Source of the DNA: Gracilariopsis chorda
Taxonomy: Eukaryota > Rhodophyta > Florideophyceae > Gracilariales > Gracilariaceae
Assembly: GCA_003194525.1 (NCBI GenBank)
Contig: NBIV01000011.1
Location: 310,001 to 374,000 of the forward strand
DNA: 64,000 nucleotides
Direction of reading: 5' to 3'
Part shown: positions 11,860 to 23,446 of the stretch, piece by piece
How the letters are laid out: each line of letters starts with the position of its first letter
Numbering within the stretch: position 1 is the stretch's first letter
The notes under the pieces: model-generated
The model's input: only the letters and a program-made list of their open reading frames with translations
What the model was told of the DNA's origin: nothing
Databases searched by the model: none
Program-made: the position numbers and the translations under genes

Positions 11860-12202
11860 TGGTTTGGTAAAAAGCCCGAGTTCTCCACTCTACTTAAGTT
11901 CGGATAAAAAGGTCATGCGTATATCTATCGTTCTGATTCTGCACAGAACAAAAAGTTACTACCCCGATCTTCGAAGGGACACTTTGTTGGAATGGAAAGC
12001 ACTCAAACGCTATACAGAATTTACATCCCTTCCACAGAAAAGGTGATCATGGTCAGGGAAAAGGACTTCAAGGTGTCAAAGGACTATCTACCATCCATCA
12101 ACACGATACTTGACTTCTCGTCCTTGGGCCGAACAGAAGCCGAGCAGTGACTCGATGAAGAAGAAGAAGAGTACTATGAAGCCGCTCTCGTGCACTGCTT
12201 AG
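11860..12202 (+). pseudogene. Degraded integrase C-terminal / linker region of copia pol
   Basis: Scattered in-frame copia linker signatures remain (for example VIMVREKDF near 12.05 kb, the usual block after the integrase core, and an acidic EEEEEYY run near 12.16 kb). Stops and shifts prevent one continuous reading. Confidence 0.5.
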
Positions 12203-13815
12203 TTGCACACTCTTGCTCCTTGGATGAAAAAGACTCGTTTAAGACACCAAAAAAACTTCGAGGAAGCAAGAAATATTCCCGTATGGGCAGAAGCAATCAA
12301 CAGGGAATACGATGCTCTCGTTGAAAGAAAAACTTGGAGACTCATTGAAAGGAAGGCAGGGATGAAACCCCTTCCATTTCTGTGGACGTTTAACGGGAAA
12401 CACATAAGTATAGGTCCTCCAGAAATTCTCCCCAAAGCTCGGTGTGTCGTAAGAGGCGAATGCAAAGAACGTATTTGGACTACGATCCTGACAATCTTTA
12501 CGCACCTGTGGCTCGGCTTGAAACATTCCGACTAGCGTTAGCCAAGGCCGCTGCACATAATCTGCTCTGGGAGACAATGGATATAAGCAACGCCTATCTT
12601 TATGGTGAACTAGAACATCCGTTGATAATGGAGCAACCCCAAAATGCCTCGGGCTCTTCCTATGTTCCTGGCAGAGTTTGCTTACGATTGAAATCCATGT
12701 ACAGTCCAAAGCAAGCGGGACAAATTTGGGGATCTCTCTTGCACACTGAGGTAGTTCGACTGGGATTTAAACAGTCGAGGACGGACAGTAGACTGTACAT
12801 TTACAGATCAGGAAGTGGCACAATAATTATTGTCATCTTTGTAGACGACATTCTCACTCGGTCCGATTCAAAGTCTCTCTTGGAAGACTTTAAGGCCCAA
12901 ATGAAGAAACTGTTTCAGGTAAAACTTCTTGGTGAGGCCAAATCTTTCATTGGTCCGGAACTAAAAAGAGATAAGAATGGTATTCGTGCAAGCCAAGAGA
13001 GGTATGTGGAGAAACTACTTCAGGATTACAATCTTTACAATGCGAACCCCGCAAAGACTCTATTACCGTCTCCGTCTACTTTTTTAGCGACAGGTCATGG
13101 TGAAACAATTTTTCCATCATTGCTTCACGGAAAATACCGTAAATTGGTTGGTCACCTGATGTACTTGGCAGTGGCATCGAGGCCTGATATTATGCTTGCG
13201 GCATTAATGTTGGCGAGACAGGTACACAATCCTTGTCAGAGGCACCTTGCACTGGCAAAACGCTTCTTAAGATACCTGAAAGGCACAATGAGCCTTTGCC
13301 TATACTTCCCGTCAGAGAGCCGTGCTCCGATGGAAGCATTCTGTGATGCTGACTGGGCAGGTTGTCGCGAAACTAAAAAGTTTACAACTGGCATACTAGT
13401 GACAGTGAATGATGGACCCGTATTATGGACGACGAAGAAGCAAACGATCATTGCTTTGTCTTCTGGAAAAGCTGAATACATTGCTCTCTCATATTGTGGA
13501 AAGCTGCTATCGTACTTACGAAGGCTATTTTGGGAGCTTCGAAATGGTCCCATTCTTGAAGACGATCCGAATGACATGTATCCAATTTGTATTAGTACCG
13601 ACAGCTCCACTGCAAACTCTATTTTGAATGCGTCCAAGACTTCTGAAAGGAACAAACATATTGCACTGAAGTTCCATCATGTTAGGGAACTTGTGAAGTC
13701 TAAGATCCTAAATATCTCGCAGATACGAAGCGAAGTTCAACCAGCAGACATTATGACGAAAGTTGTTTCTCAAGACCACTTATATAAGCTTTCTTTCCTT
13801 TGCGGTTTGAGATAA
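12203..13815 (+). pseudogene. copia reverse transcriptase-RNase H pseudogene
   Basis: The RT N-terminal part (VWAEAINREYDAL...KARCVVRGE) is in one frame up to about 12.46 kb. The rest (NLYAPVARLETFR, MDISNAYLYGELE, the catalytic FVDDI at about 12.84 kb) lies in another frame to 13815, so a single frameshift near 12.45 kb separates them. The RNase H end is well preserved (FCDADWAGC, IALSSGKAEYIALS, HHVRELVKS, QPADIMTK). Apart from the shift this ~450-codon segment is the best-kept part of the element. Confidence 0.9.
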
Positions 13816-14080
13816 TCTCCTTTTACTACATTTCTAACCAACGTTTTTTTCCTTTTTTTGTGTTGTGAACGAATGCAGAACTTATGGAAAATGATCTTGA
13901 AAAAATCAAACTAAGCAAGGGCTATACCTTTTCCTACTGTACGCAGATATTTTTCCTGCTAAGTTTTTTTGGTACAAGAGGTTTTTAATGGTAGCCGTTA
14001 AGCTATGCAATTTAGCATAGTTTTTATCTTGTATTTTCTGTTTCCAACCCAAAACATCTAGAGTTGTTTGCGAAGGATGG

Positions 14081-14264
14081 TGTGAGAGGTAGAATTAGAG
14101 AGAGTTGCATTGTAAGTCTCTAAATTACAATGCAACTCCAAATTGAGACTGCATTCGGTACTCTCCTTTAATTAGCCTTATAATAAAAAATTAGTAGATA
14201 GAATCTATAAAGGAGCAGCCGGCGGCGCAGTCTGCGCTTTCTGCCGGCTACACACTTCTTCACA
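14081..14264 (+). repeat. 3' LTR of the copia element
   Basis: 184 bp, starts TGTGA and ends TCACA, followed by the TCTAC target duplication at 14265-14269. The GAAGGATGG just upstream is the likely remains of the polypurine tract. It carries the same internal inverted repeat and TATA-like box as the 5' copy. Confidence 0.93.
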
Positions 14265-16250
14265 TCTACTCTTTATTGCTTGAAAACTGCCTCCAGTCGA
14301 ATGAAATCCGCAATGCCAGGAGTGTTTATGAATAGAGTTGCAATTGACTGCCTGGCAGTTGATTGGTGGCTGGCACTGCAGTAATCTGTGTAGAATACAG
14401 TAAACTGTAATTCGATGTCAGTATCAAAATGAACGAAGTGCTAGCAACTGTACAGCAAGGTGGCTGGCATTTTTATAGTGCCACCCACTGCGGACTCCGG
14501 CAGTTAACATATAAAAAAATCGAATGAGCTGCCAAATTTGCTGCCGTTGCTTCTGAATATTTTAAATTGCAAAAGAAGCGTAGCGCCACATGGGTGTTTT
14601 GAATTTGCGTACAAAAGCGTACAGAGCTATTTTTTGGGGCTAAAGCTTCAAACATTAACCAAATGTCTTCTCGCACACATGGAAATGCTTAAAAATGGAG
14701 AAAAAAGGAAACAGCCTTAGGTCACAGGCCGCGCTGCATGTCGCTAAATCAGGGAAACGTCGAGGAATTTGCAGGCCGTTTCTGCTCGCTATTGCTTGCA
14801 AACGACCTGAAAACCAACGAGGTCTCTAGCGCCAAGATTTAATATGGAACACAGTTGCAACTGACCTGCCACGCATGTTGATTGGCTGACACTCCAGTGA
14901 TCTGTGTACCGTACAGTAGATTTTAATCGGTTGGCACTGCCAAAATCATTGCAGTGCCAGCCACTGTGAAGTGTGATGGGTAGCAGTGCTGTATTTCCAG
15001 CCACTGAGAAGCAGCAGCAGTAGTCAACATTCAGCAGCTGCCAATTAGCTCGGAACTTTTTTGCTGCTTCTGCTGCTGCTGTTGCTGAATGTTTTGAGTA
15101 AAAGGAGGCGTTAGGCGAAACGCCTTTTTTATCTGGGCTAAAAGATTTGTACAAGTGGTGTTTTTTGAAACGCCTCCCATCAATCATCAACCACCCTGTC
15201 ATACTTCAATAAATCATTATAGTGGAAAGAAAAGAAGAAGCGCTTTTTGGACGCAGGCGCTGCTGCGTGCCGCTCAATGAGGGTGATTTTGGGGATCTCC
15301 AGGTCGTGTCTGCTCGCTATTTCTCGCAAACGGCCTGCAAACCAATGACAGCCGCAGTGCCAAAAGTGAATATCGAATAGAGTTGCAATTGATTGCTCGG
15401 GCGATTTTGATTGGATGGCACTGCAGTTGTGGATGGAGAGTAAAGTGGATTGTATTTGGCTGGCACTGCCAAAATGACTGCAGTGCCAAGCACTGTGCAG
15501 TGGGATTGGTAGCAGTGCTGAAGTGCCAGCCACTGAGCAGCAGCAGCAGTCAACTCGCAGCAGCAGCCAGACAGCCAATAAGCTTCGAGTTTTGCTGCTG
15601 CTGCTGCTAAATTTTTTAATTGGTGGGGGGGCGTTCCACCAAGTGGAAATTGCATGCACTGAACGGGGTGTGCAAGGGGATGTTTTGGCGCAACTTCTCT
15701 CTTCAATCAACAGCACCCCTCTCATATATTAACAAATCATTATAGTATGGGGGGTGTTGAGATGCTTTCGGATTTTTCTTTGGCGTAAATTGTTGAAGCG
15801 GCCTTCGGCCGCGGGTGGCACTGTGAGCCCCGTCGTGTTTGTAGCTTTGTTGATTGAATAGCGTTCGGAGGCTCTTCGAACACTTTGCTCGTGTACGCTT
15901 GTAATAGCGCTCGTGGAACCCCGGGGCGCCCCGGCGCCTAAATTATCTGGAGCCGTCAAGGTTTGTGTGTAGGGGCTGAAATTGACTGCAGTGCCAGCCA
16001 ATGGGAGGAAAGTGCGACAAGTTGCTCTCTTTAACCGGCCGGCTCTGCAGTCATTATGGGAGTGCCACCCACTAAGCAGCCAGCTTTGCTGCTGCTGCTG
16101 ACTTTTTGAGGTGGTAGGGAGGCGTTGCCCCAGAAGGGCATTTTGCATGCGCAAAAGGGGGCGTGCAAAACGATTTTGTCGCGCAATGCCTCCGATCAGT
16201 CCACAAGACCCCCCCATACGCATGTAAATGCTTAAAAGTGGGCTGTTGAA
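14265..16250. repeat. Imperfect tandem array of ~523-bp units
   Basis: At least three diverged units. Landmarks recur at similar spacing: CTCGCTAT-(T/G)-CTTGCAAACG-like at about 14787 and 15313, and AAATCATTATAG at 15211 and 15734 (period 523). Each unit holds several copies of GGCACTGC / GCAGTGCC(A)GCCACT and opposed runs of GCAGCAG and CTGCTGCTG, so single strands could fold extensively. A further partial unit begins near 14.28 kb. I see no protein motif; the open frames inside are low-complexity. Confidence 0.7.
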
Positions 16251-17796
16251 ATATAATCCACGGTGGTTTGGACGAGGCCAGGCTGGCTAAGGCAGCGTGT
16301 CATACTAGCAAACTCCAGACCATACTTGAGGCCTATTACGTTAGAAAGTAGCACTGCAGAAAACATCTCGTGAAATGTGCTCGCAAATGTGAATCAAACG
16401 TGTGCGAGGCAGTGTAACACCGTATGTACACAGTATAACACGTCCAGAACGAAAATCCTGAGAGATGCAAAAGCGGAAATGGGCTCGGCTTCCATTAAAG
16501 AGGTGACACAACCACAGCTGTTTGAGCTCTCAGCGCCTTTGAGGTCAGTAAAACCAGAAAGATGGACGATATCAGAGCCAAGGAAGTCGTTCGTCTGGCA
16601 AGGTTGGCTGCAATGGGATTCATATAAAATATGGATGGTTGCCAATAGCTGGCGGTATAGAATAGTTTCCGTTTGATGATGGGTATAAAGCAGAAAACTG
16701 GAATTACAATGAGACTAAATTAGGAGTCATGGTCTTCTGCAATAATTACATAATACCTCTTTGGGCTGCCAAACTGACAAAACAGGGCGCCTAGCAATAA
16801 CGAAGCGTACGAACTTGATGTTTCGTGTATAAAAGCTATAATTTGAGTTGTGTCCCAAATCTGACCACCACACCCTACAACTAAACGCCAGCCGTCAGCC
16901 CATTTCAGCCTTAGCAACCTCTTCCGTATGGTTCAGGAGAGTTTTTTCTGCTGGTGTATTTTGGGCATCGCAACCTGAACTAGCTAGTGGTTCTGGCACT
17001 CACCTGTATATCAAGAACCGCTTTCGTGTTTTTCTGGTTATGATTGTGTCTTTTAACTTGGCACTATCTGGGTTTGGTGTTGGGCCTGCGCTTGTTTGTT
17101 TTTTGTTTTGCTGTTTAGCATATCCAACTTTTGTGTTATTGGCAGTTTTCTTTTATGCATCCTTTTGGCCTTTGAGGTGGCTTGGTTTTTTTGGTATTTT
17201 TCGGTTGTGTTTACTCAAGAAAGTTGTTGATATCGTCTACGGTCAATTAAGGTTTCTTATTCGGGTTCTTAGGATCAAGCAAGATGAAAATATCGATCCT
17301 TGTGTGGTGGTTTTTTGTTGCGTCTCCTTTCTTTGATGGTTTGAAGGCCCACCTTGGTCGTTTTGGTGACTAGTGCTCATGTATTGGCTACGAAGCAAGT
17401 TACAATTTTGCTAAATACTGGTTTGTCACCCCCACGTCGTTTGTTGCCACAGGAATGGCGTCTTAATGAATTTTACAGCTTTCATGCTGGGTAGTCGTAA
17501 GAAGGGAACGGGAAATTGTAGAGAGCACCCATCAGCCAACAGATGTAAAGAGCATCAAAGCATAATTTGTAGTCTATACATACGCAAATCTAATGGTTAC
17601 AACTGGGCAATTACGAAGGGTAGGCCGTCCATACGATCTAACAATGAAAGGCCCAGGTGCAACAAAAGGAATAAGGAATCTATGGGTATCCTTGTAACCT
17701 TTCAATTTGCTTTCATCACGGTACACAAACACATCGGAGATATCACGCCAGAACTTGCGAATAATGTTGTGGTATGGAGAGCTTTACCTGGGCATA
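16251..17796. other. Unassigned stretch with a T-rich hydrophobic open frame
   Basis: A plus-strand open frame at about 16848-17336 is T/G-rich and its last 110 codons are very hydrophobic (several Phe/Leu/Val runs). It has no recognisable family, and the composition alone could produce this. The remainder shows no domain. The region lies between a repeat array and an LTR element, so remnants of further transposons are likely. Confidence 0.3.
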
Positions 17797-18167
17797 CTTT
17801 AGCAACTCTTTAACTGATTATACGATACCTCTTTTCCCTGCGACGAGACATAGCCCTGCAGAGCCCTATTTAAAGGGGTGAGATCGAGTGTCGGAACAAG
17901 TCAGCTGCCTCTGCGTGCTCTATAACGTGACAGCTCTCCTCCAAAAGCGCGGGAGGAGAGTTTTGTACCTATCAATCTATGAATAATGACCATTCTACAA
18001 TACAGTGGTCATGAACGTCTTTTCCCGAAAGGTTCAGGGTGGGAGAGTTCACCAATAATATCAGAAACCCTGTTTCTGATGTGCTATTGCGAACTTCGCC
18101 GTCATTCACTTCCCTCGCTGTCAGATCGTACTCAAAGCGGATTGCTTTGTAAGAAAATGTTGTTGCA
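17797..18167 (-). repeat. 3' LTR of the gypsy element
   Basis: Aligns with 23447-23817 from CTGATT(A/G)TACGATAC to TGTTGTTGCA; shared blocks include CAGCTGCCTCTGCGTGCTCT and TATCAGAAACCCTGTTTCTG. The exact outer end is uncertain by a few bases because the termini have mutated. Confidence 0.88.
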
Positions 18168-18479
18168 CTATTGCAACCTTCCCCTTATTGAAATCCTCGT
18201 CAATTCTAAAGTGCATGTGCAGGGTCATTGCAGATGTTGCAAAACATTGTGCTTAGTAGTGTAGTCATGAAATGCTGTTTTTAATGTGCCATCCACGTCG
18301 ACAAAAATCCCTAGAAGGTTGCCACTGCGCGTCATGAGTTGGTGTTCTTCGCTTCAGAGTATAATATTGATAACCACGACCCCGTCGTCGGTGAGCTAAT
18401 ATTAGGTTTACCACGTAGAGTGGATCCTTCCTGGAAACTTCAATTAGCATCGTAGTCTTCCTAATAAGATTTCGTAATC

Positions 18480-19530
18480 CTTCCGGTTGAGTAACATACG
18501 GCTTTCAAAATGATACATGTACTACTGGATGGATTCTGATATGGCTAGGAAGGTTCAAACGAAGTGCGTTCATTCTGGACATCTTTGAAATAGTAAGTAG
18601 TTCAATTCCCCGTGTTGAGAACTTCTCCTTTGGCTGCGCCTCGCTACAAGCATCTCGAAATAGCTTGCGAGATGTCAATACCTGGTCACCCACCTTATAC
18701 GACGGGACGGTAGTATGCATCAAAGATTCTGCGCTTAGCTTGGCCTTGGAGAGAGCGTGGGCGTATTGTGCGTCTTCCAGTAGAAAAATAAGCCTGTTCT
18801 TGAATTCTTAAACTGCTTCGAGAGCCAAGGGTGTAGAGGAATGGATAAATTCAGTTGGGGTCTTAGGATTCCAGCCCAGATCCACTTCAAATGGTGACAT
18901 TCTAAGGTCATCCGATTTTGCTGAGTTGTAAACAAACTCAGCTGTAGGGAGTAACAAGTCCCAATCATCTTGTTGGAAAGGGCAAAAGCACTGGATGTAG
19001 TTTTAGGACATACGGTTCATCACTTCTGATGCTCCATCCGTTTGCAGATGCCGTCACGAAGACATTCGTAGATCGATTTCACAAAGCGTCATAAGCGTCT
19101 TACAGAATAACGAAGTAAAGCGACAGTCGCGGTCAGAGATCAGATCATCGGGGAGACCTTGATGGAGAAAGATGTGCTTATGAAAAGCTTTGGCAACAGC
19201 GGGTGCATCGTCGGTCTTATGCGAGTATATAAAATGGACTCGTACAGAAAGACAGTCTACCCATGTTGAAATTCAGTGGTAGCTCCTTTCTGTCTTTGGT
19301 AATTACACAATAAAACCAGTTGAAAGTAGACCGTATCAGCTTGTAGGAACTGGTAAAGGCGTAGGGTCATTGAGGGCTTGATTGTGATGATCTTTCTGCT
19401 GCTGACAGATCTGACATCCTTCACAATACTTCTGGGCATCACGAGTTTTGTGTTACCAGTGAAATACGACGAGACGAGAAAGCGCCTTGCTGAAACCGAT
19501 GTGACCTGCGGTTTTCGAATCATGCGCCAG
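18480..19530 (-). pseudogene. gypsy integrase pseudogene
   Basis: Fragments in different frames read as an H2C2 zinc region at about 19.43-19.50 kb (ending KYCEGCQICQQQK in the best frame), traces of the catalytic core, and a C-terminal segment at 18505-18723 containing SYKVGDQVL and HPVVHVSF. The latter is the characteristic end of gypsy integrases (v.....lp...kihpvFHvs). Several stops and shifts. Confidence 0.7.
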
Positions 19531-19556
19531 TTGTAGAACCTTTCCTTTAGCTTTTC

Positions 19557-20500
19557 TTAGGATGCAAAGCTTATTCTTGTAAGGCAGCTTCCAACCATCA
19601 CGCCGGAACTGGGGTAGCAATATTTCGATCTTCTTTCATTCCTTCGGAGTAATCGGTAAGATACCCTGAGCGTGGACATGATAGGCCCAAGGAGCTGGTC
19701 GTCAGCGTACTTCCCCACAAGATTTTCAACTTCATCAATGTGGAAAGCATCGATGTCCACATTTGCATCAGATATCGGGGGAATACGAGAAAGTGCATCC
19801 CCCAATACATGAATCCGTCCCGGTTTGGGAGATACCTTCCAAATATTGCAGGAGACTAACAAATTCTTCCACTGTGCTTCACGGCGATTCACCGTATTCT
19901 TCGTAAGGAAGTTCTACACCTCCTGATTATCGGTGAATACGTCGTATGTAGAGCGCTCTAGGTAGCAACGAAACCGCTGCCATGCGGTAATGAGTCCAAG
20001 CAACTCTCTCTCGTTCGTTGTATAGGTTCATTCTGCTGGTGTTAGCTTTTTGGACATATACGCCACCACTCTGTTGTAGTTATTGTCATCTAACTGAGAG
20101 AGGGTGGACACAACAGCATTTTGCGAAGCATCAACATGAACGCGGAATTCCTTCGAAAAATCAGCAGGTTGGAGTATTGGTGCCGTGGTTAAGGCATGTT
20201 TCAAGTCCGTGACTGCCACGTTGCAGCTTTCATTCCAATTCTTGATTCCTCTATGCTTCTTTGCGATGCTAGAGAGCGGAGCTGCCCGGCTTGAAAAGTC
20301 CTTTATAAAATCTGCGGAAAAACTGAACAAGTCCCAGAAAGCTGTGCAATTCCGTGAGAAATTGAGGAAAGGACCAATTCTTCACAACTTCCACTTTAGA
20401 TGGGTTGACACGCAACCCATCCGACTGCAAGCGCCAGGAATTCTGTCTCGGTTGCCATAAAGTCAGATTTCTTAGGAGATACATAAAGCTTGTGATCACG
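19557..20500 (-). pseudogene. gypsy RNase H / connection pseudogene
   Basis: The segment at 20330-20028 contains FVDD-downstream connection motifs and the RNase H start FRVHVDASQNAV, with YMSKKLTPAE, matching the F.l.tDAS..giga.l.Q...SrkLt.aE pattern. 19892-19557 continues with HVLGDALSRIP, the typical H..gk.N..aDaLSR end of the domain. Interrupted by stops and shifts. Confidence 0.75.
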
Positions 20501-21059
20501 GAGGCGTTTAAGCATCACTTTGATATGTGAAAAGTGGTCCTCCTTAGTTCTGCTATAGATAGGCAGATCGTCTACATGGACTGCGAAAAAAGTAAATGTA
20601 TTCATGCATGACACTGTTCATCAGTGTTTGAAAGGTAGCAGACGGGTTATATGAACCCATGGGCATGACCAGATACTCAAAATGTCCATACTTTGTGTTG
20701 AAGGCTGTCTTCTCGATATCCTTAGGGCGCATATGTACTTGATAGAAACCTGGTTTGAGATCGAGCTTGAAAAAGAATCTAGCATTTCCAAGGCGATCAA
20801 ACATTTCATCGCAACGAGAAATTCGTGACTTGTTTCGCTTTGTGCTGTGATTCAATTGTCGATATTCTACAACAACTCGCAATGGTCGTCCCGGTTTCTT
20901 CTCAAAGAACAGCGGAGAGCCGTATGCAGATTTGCTTTGACAGATTTTGCCACTTCTCAAAAGTTTCCCTACATATTCTTTCGCAGCCACAAGCTCAGCT
21001 GGCGAAAGCTGGTACAAAGGAAAGTGGGGAGGCATTGCCCCTTCTATGTAGTGAGGCAA
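20396..21059 (-). pseudogene. gypsy reverse transcriptase pseudogene
   Basis: From about 21059 the frame shows SAYGSPLFFEKK, RVVVEYRQLN, FFKLDLKPGFYQV, KTAFNTKYGHFEYLVMPMG and FQTLMN. These are the ordered RT motifs of Ty3/gypsy. The catalytic box reads HVDDLPIYS (usual [FY]VDD) in a second frame at about 20.58 kb, so a frameshift separates the fingers/palm from the catalytic aspartates. Confidence 0.85.
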
Positions 21060-21289
21060 TGATCAATGTCTCTTTGGGGTGGGAGTCCATCCGGGAGCTC
21101 GTCTTGAAACACATCCTTAAACTCTTCAAGAATATCTTGGACGTCTTTGTCTTCCGAGTGTAGAATAGGTGTTCATCCATCTCTTACACTTCCTGTCGTT
21201 GAATGGATACTAACAGGAGCAACATGGTACACTAACGTTCTCGCATTTGGTTTGAGTAGCATCTTTCGGAACCGCTTGACTCCCAGGTT

Positions 21290-21745
21290 TCATATTCTGA
21301 TACTTGTCTTCCTTTCAACCGGCATCGCATGGAGAACGTGCTCTAAATCCTTTACCGTACGTTGCTCGTGGTCCGTCTCTGGGTTACAATATTCATGCCA
21401 GGGCATACCCAGTAGAACATCGTAGCGGCAGTCTGCCACAATCCACCTCGAAGTATAAGATAAATTCCCCATGCAATATGTTCCATATACCATCTCAGAT
21501 CCAATCTTTTGTGATACTTACTTAGAATGTGAAATATATACGAGCGTTGGCTCCCATTTAAAGGTCTTTCTATGGCGAGAGAAAGGATGTCTAGAGATAA
21601 AGTTGATATTGCGCCCGTCGTCTTTTAGAACGCGGACCGGCACTCCTTCGAATGCTCCATCTAAAACCAGAAGAAAATCACAACGTACATCATCATTTCC
21701 CGAACCCCTTTCGGGTTTGCCACGACATGCCATAACAATTCGCAA
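21290..21745 (-). pseudogene. gypsy protease pseudogene
   Basis: KDDGRNINFISR (active-site loop with DDG instead of DSG/DTG) and YDVLLGMPWH are recognisable, as in the truncated copy at 0.8-1.4 kb. The two blocks are in different frames. Confidence 0.6.
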
Positions 21746-23403
21746 GTTCTTTTAACGTGCACATTTTTATTCTGAAAGGACCGTCTAGTTTTCCAAGCTA
21801 TCCGAGTGTACGTTCTGGTTGTCACGCTCGATGTGGATATTAGCGACATTTGCGGACCGGCCTGCTGCGTTCTGGCGATGTTTCCAAGGCGGCGTCCAGG
21901 CTTGTGGCACATAAAGCACATATTGTTCTTAACATCATTAGGACGCTGTCTCGACCTAAACTTCTGACTCACCCCCGAATTCCCAATGTCCATGGCATCA
22001 GTCTTGGGAAATGTAGAGCTTTCGATGGAAACAGTATTTGCACGAGAGCGTCCATTAAATGCAGCTTCAAACCTCATCACAATCTTCGTAGCTTCATTAA
22101 AATCGAAACAGTTAGACTACTGTAATACAATGCCCGGAGGCGGGAGTGCACCGAAAGATATTCGGGATGTTTCCTCGTTAGAGGTGGGCCCAGATGGGTA
22201 GAGCCCTCCGAGAAGTGGGACGACTATGTCGGGTTGTAAGGACGAGGCCACCCGTCACGACTTGCGCAGGGAGGTTGAGACAAGAATCTGGTATCCGCAG
22301 GAGCAGTGTGTGGGGGTGATCGTCCTCTAGGGAGGTGAGGGTTCCACGATAGTGGCACGCGGGAGCACGAGCCGTGGGTAGCGGGAAAGCCACTCTGCAA
22401 AGGGAAAAGGAAAGGGGAACTGAGTCACGAATGTCGTGACGAAGATTAATGGCAGTGATGGTAAGGGAACCTCATACAAGGCGAACACCAAGAAAGTTGG
22501 AATAAAAACCCGAATACTGGAGACTTTTAGATGGGCAAGGGGCTTAGAATTTCCATATGCTACGGTGCTTCCCTCAAAGGAGGAGTAGAGAACAAACGAA
22601 GGCAGTGAGGTCTACAGCCAATTCCCCAGGTTGGGGTCCCTTACTTGGGAATGTTTACTAGTGCGACGGCAAATCGCCGGCGCACTAAGTACTAACCATC
22701 CCAGAAATGGGTGTAAAAAAATAAAAAGAATTACCTAAATTACTCCAATTTGGTGGTTCATGCCCACTACTGTGGCCAACCGCCAATTGACTCTTCCGTG
22801 TCCCACGTTTCAAATCCACTATTAGTGGTTGTAGTTCATGTAATGACTACATTACCGAAACAATCGGGGAAATAAACAAAGTACCCAGAATCCTCCCTTG
22901 AGAGCTTTAAAATTAAACTTTCTTACTTGAAACTGAATGATTGGCTTTAAACGATTCAAAAACTTGTCTCACCTCTCGTATGTAATGATATCTGAAATTG
23001 TTAGTACTAAGGTCCTGAATTCTGACAAATACGCGGCCACAGTTTTAATTTGCTTGCATAAATGTAACTTATGACGTGCCCGACGGTGGTGGTCTTCCCG
23101 ATCAAATTTCTTCCGAACCCCAGCATTAAATTCTTCCCATGTTGTCGGTAACTCATTATGTTGCAGAAGTGTATAACACTATATTGCTGCAGTATCAGTT
23201 AGCAAAGTGCATGCAAAAGAAATTTTCTTATCATCACATTGTTGTTAGATATTTGCGCTAGGTTAAAGTACTGTTGAAGTTTTTAAATCCATGTATTATA
23301 CAAGATAACCCTTTTCAGCTGAAAAAGACTCCGGTTTGTTTGGTTTGAAGTTGATCGTCACAAAAGAATTTTCTGGCGCAAAGGTGATGTTAAAAGCTTC
23401 CAT
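21661..23403 (-). pseudogene. gypsy gag pseudogene, split by an insertion
   Basis: The gag start ATG is at 23403, 30 bp after the PBS. Blocks homologous to the gag at 1.4-2.2 kb (NKPE.FS near the start, T.TAA, LTISD, QFQVRKFN) run from 23.40 down to about 22.92 kb with stops. They resume at about 22.12 kb with FNEATK and FEAAF, followed by the knuckle CFMCHKPGRRLGN. The middle ~0.8 kb has no gag counterpart. Confidence 0.65.
22130..22915. mobile_element. Unidentified ~0.8 kb insertion within gypsy gag
   Basis: Gag homology stops and restarts on its two sides at the same domain position (RK.N / SN.F), so this interval was inserted later. It contains no open frame of note. Its left end reads TGTAATACAATGCCC, and near the right end there are short palindromes (CCACTATTAGTGG, GTAATGACTACATTAC). 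It could be a solo LTR or a non-autonomous element. Exact ends and target duplication could not be fixed. Confidence 0.4.
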
Positions 23404-23432
23404 CACTCAGCTGTAAAAACGTTTTCTTTGTA

Positions 23433-23446
23433 GAGCGATGCTACCA
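23433..23446 (-). other. Primer-binding site of the gypsy element
   Basis: TGGTAGCATCGCTC on the minus strand, adjoining the 5' LTR. It is identical to the copia PBS except for one base. The matching tRNA would end GAGCGAUGCUACCA. Confidence 0.75.

Larger units (their letters stand above)
8601..14264 (+). mobile_element. Full-length but decayed Ty1/copia LTR retrotransposon
   Basis: Two LTRs (8601-8780 and 14081-14264) share the terminal TGTGA start; the 3' copy ends TCACA, giving a 5-bp terminal inverted repeat. The 5-bp host duplication TCTAC is present at 8596-8600 and 14265-14269. A primer-binding site follows the 5' LTR at once. The internal order is gag (CCHC), protease, integrase, reverse transcriptase, RNase H. 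Integrase before RT is diagnostic for Ty1/copia. Stops and frameshifts in every domain and ~10% LTR divergence by eye mean an old, inactive insertion. Confidence 0.93.

Noticed and set aside
15180..15725. Open frames within the 523-bp repeats
   Set aside because: Low-complexity translation of CAG/CTG runs; the frames are not conserved between repeat units.
16848..17336. Hydrophobic 162-codon frame that could be a membrane protein
   Set aside because: T/G-rich composition alone gives runs of Phe, Leu and Val; no start context, no family, and it lies among transposon remains.
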